A stretch of 5,630 bases of DNA from Candidatus Kapaibacterium sp. (GTDB taxonomy: Bacteria > Bacteroidota > Ignavibacteria > Kapaibacteriales > HRBIN21), in contig JANWXA010000045.1 in assembly GCA_025055465.1 (NCBI GenBank), positions 5,554 to 11,183 of the forward strand, in the 5' to 3' direction. Shown here piece after piece: positions 1-5,630 of this stretch (the first letter of the stretch is position 1; every line of letters begins with the position of its first letter). A model generated the notes under the pieces. It saw only the letters and a list, made by a program, of their open reading frames with translations. It ran no database searches and was not told the origin of the DNA. The position numbers and the translations under genes are program-made.

Positions 1-294
1 ACAATACCCGTGGTCTACCCCTGCGGGCAGGCATTCCCGATGCTCCAGTACTGCAGGAATGTTCCCGCGACGCCCTTGTTCTGCAAGCTGTACGCCCTGC
101 AACTGTATGAGGATCTCTGAAATGCCCCGCGCACGGAACGCAGTACGAACATAGGCCTTCAGGCTATAAGCAAGCTGGAAAACCAGCCGGGTTTCCACCC
201 TAAGATGAACGCAAATTCCCTCGCTGACAGTACCCGAACAGGTAACCAAGAGTTGATACGGTGGGGCGCTACCGGGAAAGGGCCTGGCGCACAT
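1..294 (-). CDS. Unidentified protein, N-terminal part (runs off left edge)
   Basis: I do not recognise this protein. One minus-strand frame stays open from an ATG at 294-292 to the left edge, about 98 codons with no stop, while the other two minus frames downstream of hisS are interrupted by stops. The translation begins MCARPFPGSAPP and continues with a mixed amphipathic stretch (for example VHLRVETRLVFQLAYSLKAY near residues 31-50) and a Gln/Arg-rich segment (LIQLQGVQLAEQGRRGN) near 65-81. By a hand count, G+C is highest at codon position 1, lower at 3 and lowest at 2, as expected for real coding sequence. The ATG lies inside the 3' end of hisS, giving a 26-base overlap and suggesting translational coupling. 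No Shine-Dalgarno is visible. A later start (TTG near 249 or GTG near 198) is possible. No signal peptide, transmembrane segment or metal motif is evident. The gene is likely real, but its function is unknown. Confidence 0.5.
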   Translation of the reverse strand, partial: MCARPFPGSAPPYQLLVTCSGTVSEGICVHLRVETRLVFQLAYSLKAYVRTAFRARGISEILIQLQGVQLAEQGRRGNIPAVLEHRECLPAGVDHGYC

Positions 295-1519
295 GGGGGA
301 GTAAGTCGGGCAGAGCACATTCCCATTGAGCACTTTCACGGAGATGGCGCAGAAGAACGCTGCCCCGCTGCCATTCACTGTCGCCCACAATAACAGCCAG
401 AGTTGCGCCCAGGCGATCGGCATCTCGCAACTGTGTCTTGAGGGACCGCCGCTGGAGGTCGGCAACGGCAGAGTACCCCGCACCACGCAACAGCCTGACA
501 ACCTGTTGTGCAGCTTGCACTGCCCCAGTTGTAGCAACATAAATTTGGACCATCGCCTCCTGAGGAGGCCGCTCCATCAGCAGCAGTAGTCGCTCTACTC
601 CAAAAGCAAACCCCACGGCTGGAAGCGACGGACCACCGAAGCTCTCTACCAGCTTGTCATAGCGGCCCCCGCCCCCAAAGGCATTCTGTGCCCCTAACCG
701 AGGGCTAACGAATTCAAAGACTGTGTGCGTATAGTAATCCAAGCCACGAACCAATCGCGGGTTGAGCACCACGGTCCCCCCCACTTCCGCAATAGCGGCA
801 TGTACATACTCAAAGTGAGAGCGGCTTTCTGCGTCCAGAAAGTCCCAAACAACTGGAGCCTGCTCAATCCAGGGCTGATCGTCGGGATGCTTAGAGTCCA
901 AGATACGAAGGGGGTTCCGCTCCAGCCGCTGTTGACTATCGGGGGAAAGATGGAGCCGCACGCTGGAGAAATAGTCCCTGAGCGCCTGGCGGTAGCGCTG
1001 GCGAACCTCCGTGGACCCCAATGTGTTGAGCTGAACCTCGTAGCCAGTGATACCGAGCTGTTGTAAAATTGTGATCGCCAGTAAAAGGACGTCCACATCG
1101 CTCTCAGGATAGGGGGAGCCGAAGCACTCAGCCCCATACTGGTGAAACTGGCGATACCGCCCCTTCTGGGGACGCTCATAACGGAACGCCGGACCGTAAT
1201 ACCAGAGGCGCCACACGGAACGGCGCTGCAAGAGCCCATGTTGTACTAAGGCGCGAACCACCCCCGCGGTCAGTTCTGGACGTAGCGCCAGTTGGTCACC
1301 GCTTCGGTCGGCGAAAGTATACATCTCTTTGTGAACAATATCGCTGGCCTCGCCAACGCTGCGGACATAGAGCTGCGCATATTCTACGATAGGAGTACGG
1401 ATTTCTTCGTAGCCGAATCGCGAGGAAACTACGTAAAACACCTCCTCCAGTCGCCGCCAGTACGGCAGTTCCTCGGGCAGCACATCATGCATGCCCCGCA
1501 CTGCCTGAAGCTCGCTCAT
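269..1519 (-). CDS. hisS: Histidyl-tRNA synthetase (HisRS)
   Basis: Cytoplasmic class II aminoacyl-tRNA synthetase that joins histidine to tRNA-His using ATP. At 416 residues it has the usual length for a bacterial HisRS. The N-terminus has the typical RGMHDVLPEE opening (residues 8-17). Motif 1 lies near 36-46 (GYEEIRTPIVE). Motif 2 is at about 112-127 (FRYERPQKGRYRQFHQ), with R113, E115 and R121. The histidine-specific HisA motif is at 256-270 (LVRGLDYYTHTVFEF), with R258 intact. HisB is FGGGGRYD at 281-288. Motif 3 is at about 300-316 (VGFAFGVERLLLLM). The remaining ~95 residues form the anticodon-binding domain. All catalytic motifs are present, so the enzyme should be active. The ATG at 1519-1517 overlaps the stop of the EIIA gene as ATGA, which fixes the start and suggests translational coupling. 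The TAG stop is at 271-269, and the next frame begins inside the 3' end of this gene. Confidence 0.97.
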   Translation of the reverse strand: MSELQAVRGMHDVLPEELPYWRRLEEVFYVVSSRFGYEEIRTPIVEYAQLYVRSVGEASDIVHKEMYTFADRSGDQLALRPELTAGVVRALVQHGLLQRRSVWRLWYYGPAFRYERPQKGRYRQFHQYGAECFGSPYPESDVDVLLLAITILQQLGITGYEVQLNTLGSTEVRQRYRQALRDYFSSVRLHLSPDSQQRLERNPLRILDSKHPDDQPWIEQAPVVWDFLDAESRSHFEYVHAAIAEVGGTVVLNPRLVRGLDYYTHTVFEFVSPRLGAQNAFGGGGRYDKLVESFGGPSLPAVGFAFGVERLLLLMERPPQEAMVQIYVATTGAVQAAQQVVRLLRGAGYSAVADLQRRSLKTQLRDADRLGATLAVIVGDSEWQRGSVLLRHLRESAQWECALPDLLPHVRQALSR

Positions 1520-1989
1520 AAGTGGCTCTCGTGAAGCGCTTCCGCTTGTTCAAACAGTTCCAGAACGTCCTGCGGTGACTGCGCTTGCAGCAGGTGCATT
1601 CGGAAGCTGGCATTGGACATCAGACGCGAAATTCGGCTGAGCAAGCGTAGATGAGCTCCCACATTGTCCTCCTGCCCAACTAATAGGAAGACAACTTCCA
1701 CAGGGCGCTCGTCTGGAGCATCCATCATCATTGGGGGCTCCAGCGTCGCCAGGGCTGCCACTGGTGCAATAACAGCACGAGTCTTCCCATGCGGCAATGC
1801 AACGCCTCCCCCGATACAGGTTGTCATGCGGTTCTCGCGCTCGAAGATGATGCGCCGGACTTCGCTCAGATTCCGCACCAGACCCGTTGCCGGCAGCGTG
1901 GCGATTAGACACTCCAGCACCTCCTCTTTGGAGCGAGCCTGCAGGCGGAGAAGAATCGTTTGTTCGTGTAAGAGTGCCGATAGCCGCAT
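1516..1989 (-). CDS. PTS EIIA type-2 domain protein (PtsN/fructose-like), stand-alone
   Basis: Single-domain protein of the PTS EIIA type-2 family (PtsN, fructose and mannitol EIIA), which takes phosphate from HPr/NPr on a histidine. The family phosphorylation motif is clear: TTCIGGGVALPHGK, with H67 as the predicted phospho-acceptor counting from the ATG at 1989. The second conserved histidine sits in VGAHLRLLSRIS (H113). The VFLLVGQ strand before it and the final helices complete the fold. At 157 residues the length matches a free EIIA, with no EIIB, EIIC or HPr fused. A TTG start at 1992 adds one residue, but the ATG at 1989 has GGAG five bases upstream and is preferred; an in-frame stop lies just upstream. 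The gene follows the pyrophosphorylase fusion after 50 bases and ends in an ATGA overlap with hisS. With no transporter subunit visible, a regulatory role like that of PtsN is plausible (inference); the regulated target is unknown. Confidence 0.9.
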   Translation of the reverse strand: MRLSALLHEQTILLRLQARSKEEVLECLIATLPATGLVRNLSEVRRIIFERENRMTTCIGGGVALPHGKTRAVIAPVAALATLEPPMMMDAPDERPVEVVFLLVGQEDNVGAHLRLLSRISRLMSNASFRMHLLQAQSPQDVLELFEQAEALHESHL

Positions 1990-1994
1990 CAAGG

Positions 1995-1998
1995 CTCC
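1995..1998 (-). promoter_or_regulatory. Shine-Dalgarno GGAG of the EIIA gene
   Basis: The minus strand reads GGAG, then five bases (CCTTG), then ATG at 1989. This is a good match to the anti-SD sequence at normal spacing for the ATG. For the TTG at 1992 the spacing would be only two bases, so this site argues for the ATG. It is the clearest ribosome-binding site in the window; the other starts rely on overlap coupling or have no obvious SD. Confidence 0.5.
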
Positions 1999-2040
1999 AC
2001 AGCCTGCCTACATTGTAAAGCCATAGACGGCTAAAGTGCG

Positions 2041-4533
2041 TCACTGTTGCCATTTACGCACAAGTTCCTGATAGCGGTATGCCAGGGCATCAGCTTCTTC
2101 CGGAGTTGCAGCCTCTGCAATAACCACCATAGCCGACGCTTGCCGGTCAGGAAAGATAAGCACCGAAGAGCCCCCATCAAACAGTTTGACTCCATCGATG
2201 AGCTGGCGGTCTGCTGCGGGATACTCCATTGCACGGCGGAGCACGCTGCCTTTCCGCTCCCAGGGGCATGGGACCGAGAGCTCACGCTGGTATCGGCGAG
2301 GCAGTCGGGCATCCAGCTCGGACAGTTCCCAGCCGGTCAACGCCAACATCTCCAGCAATTTTGCCGCAGAGAACATCCCATCAGCAGCGAACAGATACTC
2401 AGGGAAGATGAAATCGCCCCGTGTCCCTCCAACAAAACGAACCGCTGGATCACGCGTCGCCTCCATCATCGCCGAATGCGAATTCCGCACCCGGAGCACC
2501 TGTACGTGGTACTCTTCCGCTACCTGCTCCACCTCAGAGCTGGCAGCAACAGGGACAGCAACAACGAAAGGTGCATCATGTCGATGCGTGTGCAGGAACA
2601 GTTTGAGCATAAGGGTCAACAACCGTGGCGGGCTATACCACATCCCGTGCCGATCCATAACACCGATCCGCTCAGCACCGTAGTCGATGCGAAGCCCTAT
2701 CTCGCAGCCCAGAGCACGCATGGCCTCGGCAAGCAAAGAGTCTTCTGCCGGCGGGGTCCTTCCCAGTGGGTCAACGTAGTTGTTGACCGCGAAGGCCTGA
2801 CACCCCAGTGTCCCCAAAATATGCGGGAATAAAGCCGCCGCCAACCCACACGAATAGTCCACCAGCAAGCGGAAAGAATGTTGCTGGATGGATTGCACAT
2901 GCAGGGCATCGAGGAAGAGCTGGATATAGCCTTCGGCAGAACGCTCAGCAAAGCTAAGATTCCCTACCTGCTGAGCAGAGGCCCGGCGGAAATCCTCCCC
3001 GTAAAAAATCCGCTCCACCGTCTTTGCCAGTCCCGAAGGTATGTCGCGCCCCTCGGCATTGAAGACAACGATCTCAGTCTGATCCGGCGCCCGTGGGGCC
3101 CGCCGGATGTGAACTCCCCCAGCATAGCGTCGCGTCCGCAACTCTTGCCGGGTCTGGGGCACAGAGGCAACTTGCAAGTCCACGACGTGGACCCCAGCAG
3201 ACATCAGCCCGGATACGACCGACCGGCTCACCATACGCGCCACGCTGCTGGCATCACGACTAAGAGCAACTGAGGTCCCCAGACCAAAGGCGTTCCCCAG
3301 AGCGACGCCGAAGCGCGCAGCGAACTCCGGCGTGATCTCTGTGTTGGAAACGCCCGCAACTTTAGCATTGAGAAACAATCCATGCGTCCAGCGTTCCTCA
3401 TGAACGAGACTGTACGTCACCACAGCTTTATCTTCCACAACTTTGCCCGGCCACAACTTGACACCGGCTGAGATTAGTACGTCTGCACCAACGCGACACT
3501 CTTCCCCAACAATGGCATCTTCTTCTACACTGCTGCGTTCCCCTATGGTTGTCCCGCTTGCAACAACAGCACCGGAAATCGTTGAGCCAGCCTCTACCGT
3601 GACCCGTTCCCAGAGCACGCTCCCGGTAATACCAACTCCAGCCCCGATAATGCACGAAGCCCCGACTATGGAATCGGCAATCTCCGCATAGGGACCGATA
3701 ACCGCTCCCTCCCCGATGACAACACGCCCCCGTAGCGATGCCGTCGGATCAATTTGCGCGTCGCTACCCAACCAAACGTCTTCAGCACACAGCGGACCGG
3801 GTGGCTCCACTTGAAGTCTCCCAGTAGCAAAGTCCCGATGTACTTCCCGGTACTCCCGTACGGTGCCGATATCGCGCCAATAGCCCGGAGAGACATAGCC
3901 ATACAGCGGCAAAGATTGCCGCAACATCTGCGGAAAGAGGTCCTTGCCAAAATCCATCTCCTGCCGATACGGAATCAATTCCATCACAGAGGGCTCCAGG
4001 ATGTAGATGCCTGTGTTGACGGTATCGGAGAAAAGCTCGCCCCAACTGGGTTTTTCCAAAAAGCGCACGATGCGCCCGGTATCATCCGTGAGCACAACTC
4101 CGTACGGAAGAGGGTTGGACACATGGGTAAGTAGAAGCGTCGCCATAGCCTGACACTGCCGGTGGAATGCAAAAGCAGCGCTGAGGTCTACGGTAGTAAA
4201 GACATCGGCGCTAATTACCAGGAAAGGCTCCTCCGCCAGCAGCTCTGCGGCATTTCGCACACTTCCAGCAGTGCCGTAATCTGCTTCTGCCTGTACGTAG
4301 CGAATCCGCATGCCCCACGGGCTGCCATCCCCGAAGTAGTGGCGGATCCACTCACCTTGGTGATACAGAAGACAGACACAGTCCCGGATCTCATGCCGAC
4401 GAAGCAGCAGTAGCACATGCTCCATAATGGGACGCCCGATGACGGGTACCATCGGCTTCGGACGGCGCATAGTCAGCGGACGCAATCGTGTCCCGAATCC
4501 ACCTGCCATGATAACAGCTTGCCGCATCCGCAC
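2041..4533 (-). CDS. Sugar-nucleotide pyrophosphorylase / beta-helix / phosphomannomutase-like fusion protein
   Basis: Large three-part protein (830 residues from GTG 4533). Residues ~4-240 are a nucleotidyltransferase of the mannose-1-phosphate guanylyltransferase / glucose-1-phosphate thymidylyltransferase type: GGFGTRLRPLT (11-21), KPMVPV (26-31), metal-ligand candidates D110 and D221, FLEKP (158-162), NTGIYIL (173-179), GYWRDIGT (217-224). It should join a hexose-1-phosphate to an NTP. Residues ~250-375 are hexapeptide repeats forming a left-handed beta-helix. Residues ~395-830 resemble phosphomannomutase/phosphoglucomutase, but the phosphoserine loop is GGVHIRRAP (472-480), the DGDGDR metal loop reads DYGAER (617-622), and the C-terminal phosphate loop is FPDRQASA instead of an SGTEP-like motif. 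Such fusions, annotated as guanylyltransferase/phosphomannomutase, are known in several phyla; substrates cannot be read from sequence. Likely cytoplasmic, feeding glycoconjugate synthesis. A stop just upstream limits the start to GTG 4533 or ATG 4527; neither has a clear SD. Confidence 0.93.
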   Translation of the reverse strand: MRMRQAVIMAGGFGTRLRPLTMRRPKPMVPVIGRPIMEHVLLLLRRHEIRDCVCLLYHQGEWIRHYFGDGSPWGMRIRYVQAEADYGTAGSVRNAAELLAEEPFLVISADVFTTVDLSAAFAFHRQCQAMATLLLTHVSNPLPYGVVLTDDTGRIVRFLEKPSWGELFSDTVNTGIYILEPSVMELIPYRQEMDFGKDLFPQMLRQSLPLYGYVSPGYWRDIGTVREYREVHRDFATGRLQVEPPGPLCAEDVWLGSDAQIDPTASLRGRVVIGEGAVIGPYAEIADSIVGASCIIGAGVGITGSVLWERVTVEAGSTISGAVVASGTTIGERSSVEEDAIVGEECRVGADVLISAGVKLWPGKVVEDKAVVTYSLVHEERWTHGLFLNAKVAGVSNTEITPEFAARFGVALGNAFGLGTSVALSRDASSVARMVSRSVVSGLMSAGVHVVDLQVASVPQTRQELRTRRYAGGVHIRRAPRAPDQTEIVVFNAEGRDIPSGLAKTVERIFYGEDFRRASAQQVGNLSFAERSAEGYIQLFLDALHVQSIQQHSFRLLVDYSCGLAAALFPHILGTLGCQAFAVNNYVDPLGRTPPAEDSLLAEAMRALGCEIGLRIDYGAERIGVMDRHGMWYSPPRLLTLMLKLFLHTHRHDAPFVVAVPVAASSEVEQVAEEYHVQVLRVRNSHSAMMEATRDPAVRFVGGTRGDFIFPEYLFAADGMFSAAKLLEMLALTGWELSELDARLPRRYQRELSVPCPWERKGSVLRRAMEYPAADRQLIDGVKLFDGGSSVLIFPDRQASAMVVIAEAATPEEADALAYRYQELVRKWQQ

Positions 4534-4597
4534 ATATCAATATGCTTGTGGGACTGCCAAAATTTAGAAGATTTTGCGCGTCTGTGCACGGTCGTGC
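4534..4597. other. Intergenic gap with two small inverted repeats
   Basis: This 64-base gap separates the zinc-ribbon/DUF2007 gene from the pyrophosphorylase fusion and is more AT-rich than the genes around it. It holds GCACG-GT-CGTGC (4586-4597), directly after the upstream stop codon, and CAAAAT-7 bases-ATTTTG (4558-4576). Neither looks like an intrinsic terminator: the first has a two-base loop and no T-run, and the second is a weak A/T stem. On the minus strand a TTGGCA (4560-4555) resembles a -35 box, but no good -10 box follows at normal spacing before the start codon. The function is uncertain; it may be only a spacer. Confidence 0.3.
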
Positions 4598-4900
4598 TCA
4601 AAATTCCTCGCTCTGCAATACCCGACGGGCGTGCTCCCAGTAAAGTGCCGGAACAAAGAGCTTGACCACCGCAAGAGCGCCAACGGTAAACATGCGTGTG
4701 CTATCCCGCTGCGAGAGCACTTGAGCTGGGATTCCATGATTCCGCAGCTTCCCGCAAAGCAACTCTGCTTCCCACTCGGTAGAAAGCTCAACAACGGGTT
4801 TCCAAGGCTCTAATTGAACACTCTGCCCGCAAAGGTAACACCGAGCGGGGAGTTCCTCCAATTGGGCTCCACAGTGTGGGCACAGTATAGGCCCTCTCAT
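4598..4900 (-). CDS. Zinc-ribbon and DUF2007 (putative signal-transducing) domain protein
   Basis: Small protein of 100 residues. The N-terminus is a CxxC-x10-CxxC zinc ribbon (C7, C10, C21, C24; CPHCG and CYLCG), predicted to bind one structural zinc. Residues ~34-97 match the DUF2007 pattern: an alpha/beta domain with WEAELLCGKLRNHGIPAQVL, where a helix containing AELL is followed by a GIPA turn, then a strand ending in a VKLFVP-like motif and a final helix with EHARRVL. DUF2007 is called a putative signal-transducing domain in databases, but its biochemical role is not established. It has no signal peptide or membrane segment, so it is likely cytoplasmic. The ATG overlaps the stop of the Lpt permease as ATGA, so the two are probably translated together. 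The family call rests on pattern memory; the zinc ribbon is directly visible. Confidence 0.8.
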   Translation of the reverse strand: MRGPILCPHCGAQLEELPARCYLCGQSVQLEPWKPVVELSTEWEAELLCGKLRNHGIPAQVLSQRDSTRMFTVGALAVVKLFVPALYWEHARRVLQSEEF

Positions 4901-5630
4901 AGCTTCTTGCGGGAACGATATCGAAACCCATGTTGCACTCGGAACAAGGCACCGAATGCCAGCACAAAAACCACACTATTGCCCCACCACATCCCCACAG
5001 TCGGCGAGATATAGCCCCGATCCGCCAGCTTTTCGCCGCTGATGAGGGCTGCCCAATAGAAAATGTAGAAACCCAAGCTCACAAGGGCACTGGTACCAAA
5101 ATTACCACCGCGAGTTATAATGCCCAACGGAGCACCTGCCAATGCAAAGAGAAAGCAGGCCGCAGCAATCGCGTACTTCTTGTGAATCTCCACACGATAC
5201 TGCCGCTCTTGCTGCATTGCCCCGACATACTCAGCCATGAGGCTCTCTATAGAGCCCCGCGCTACCAGAAGTCGCTGTCGAAGCCGATCGCTTGAAGGTT
5301 GTGTACTCTCACGCGGTTCCGGGGCAAATAGCTCGCGCCAATGGGCTTCCAACACCTGCTCGAGTTGCTGCCAGGATTGCCGTTGCCGCTGCTGGGCCTC
5401 GTGTACAACAACCTCCATCTGGGTAATGTTCATCTCACGCTCCCCGCGAGCGAAGAGCCGGGCATCTGAACGGACAAAAGCATAGTCCTGCGCGGGGATT
5501 CGTACAAACAGGCGCCGGAAGCGAATCCACTGCTCCTCTTGTCCATGCTGCGCGAGCCGGTGCATCTCCCCTAAGCGGAACTCCAACACAAACTCGGTCA
5601 AACCTGTACTCAACCGCAGCGACGCCGTGT
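4897..5630 (-). CDS. LptF/LptG (YjgP/YjgQ) family lipopolysaccharide export permease, C-terminal part
   Basis: Inner-membrane permease subunit that, with LptB ATPase, extracts lipopolysaccharide from the inner membrane and passes it to the LptC/LptA bridge. The 5' end lies outside the window. The frame is open to the edge (TASLR precedes the TTG at 5613), so that TTG is an internal leucine rather than a start. About 243 codons are visible of roughly 400 expected. From the TTG, residues 1-70 belong to the periplasmic beta-rich domain (including REMNITQMEVVV). Residues ~70-143 form a Gln/Glu/Arg-rich, probably helical segment. Then come EIHKKYAIAAACFLFALAG with APLGI (TM, ~147-165), SALVSLGFYIFYWAALISG (TM, ~175-193), GEKLADRG.ISP, and GMWWGNSVVFVLAFGALF (TM, ~207-224), ending in a basic tail (RYRSRKKL) expected in the cytoplasm. 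The sequence cannot decide between LptF and LptG. The stop overlaps the next start as ATGA. Confidence 0.9.
   Translation of the reverse strand, partial: TASLRLSTGLTEFVLEFRLGEMHRLAQHGQEEQWIRFRRLFVRIPAQDYAFVRSDARLFARGEREMNITQMEVVVHEAQQRQRQSWQQLEQVLEAHWRELFAPEPRESTQPSSDRLRQRLLVARGSIESLMAEYVGAMQQERQYRVEIHKKYAIAAACFLFALAGAPLGIITRGGNFGTSALVSLGFYIFYWAALISGEKLADRGYISPTVGMWWGNSVVFVLAFGALFRVQHGFRYRSRKKL

Noticed and set aside
1..120. Plus-strand frame open from the left edge to a TGA at 118-120
   Set aside because: It has only 39 codons and a Cys/Pro/Tyr-rich, unrecognisable translation. The minus frame over the same bases is longer and starts in overlap with hisS, so it is the better candidate.
177..196. 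Imperfect hairpin GGAAAACC-AGCC-GGGTTTCC (8-base arms, one mismatch)
   Set aside because: No T-run follows on either strand, and it sits inside an open coding frame, so it does not qualify as a terminator and may be chance.
694..1239. 181-codon minus-strand frame inside hisS
   Set aside because: It is an out-of-frame shadow of hisS, whose own frame carries every HisRS motif.
1533..1542. Perfect 10-base palindrome GAAGCGCTTC just upstream of hisS
   Set aside because: It lies within the EIIA coding sequence, and several palindromes of this length are expected by chance in 5.6 kb.
1990..2040. Possible promoter (TACAAT) and AGCC/GGCT mini-hairpin in the gap before the EIIA gene
   Set aside because: No -35-like box is present at suitable spacing, and the stem is only four base pairs.
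2047..2832. 261-codon open frame on the plus strand
   Set aside because: It lies wholly antisense to the mutase-like half of the fusion protein, shows no recognisable domain and has a low-complexity, Arg/His/Pro/Gln-rich composition typical of a shadow frame.
5611..5613. TTG at 5613 as the start of the Lpt permease
   Set aside because: The frame continues open to the window edge, and the protein would lack the N-terminal membrane segments common to LptF/LptG. The gene is cut by the window, not truncated.

Overview
This window carries one tightly packed set of genes, all on the minus strand. In order of transcription (from the right edge to the left) these are: the C-terminal part of an LptF/LptG-family lipopolysaccharide export permease; a 100-residue zinc-ribbon plus DUF2007 protein; an 830-residue fusion of a sugar-nucleotide pyrophosphorylase, a left-handed beta-helix and a phosphomannomutase-like domain; a stand-alone PTS EIIA type-2 (PtsN/fructose-like) protein; histidyl-tRNA synthetase (hisS); and the start of an unidentified reading frame that runs off the left edge. 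Two junctions are 4-base ATGA start/stop overlaps, one is a 26-base overlap, and the two gaps are only 51 and 64 bases. The set therefore looks like an operon. I see no convincing promoter or intrinsic terminator inside the window.

The organism is a Gram-negative bacterium with an outer membrane, because it has an Lpt permease. The C-terminal permease motif (PLGI...GEKLADRG.ISP..GMWW.N), the small zinc-ribbon/DUF2007 protein beside it, moderately high GC and mostly weak Shine-Dalgarno sequences fit the Bacteroidota/Chlorobiota/Ignavibacteria (FCB) part of the tree best. This is inference from family resemblance; no 16S or other marker is present.

Layout: 5630-4897 permease (5' end outside the window); 4900-4598 zinc ribbon/DUF2007; 4597-4534 short gap with two small inverted repeats; 4533-2041 pyrophosphorylase/mutase-like fusion; 2040-1990 short gap with a Shine-Dalgarno for the next gene; 1989-1516 EIIA; 1519-269 hisS; 294-1 unidentified partial frame.

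The permease and the pyrophosphorylase fusion point to cell-envelope glycoconjugate synthesis and export. The EIIA protein could be a phosphorylation-dependent regulator, as no other PTS component is visible. hisS is a housekeeping gene that may simply share transcription. I found no mobile element, CRISPR array, RNA gene or clearly new system. The points most worth a second look are the mutase-like half of the fusion, which lacks recognisable catalytic motifs, and the unidentified frame downstream of hisS.
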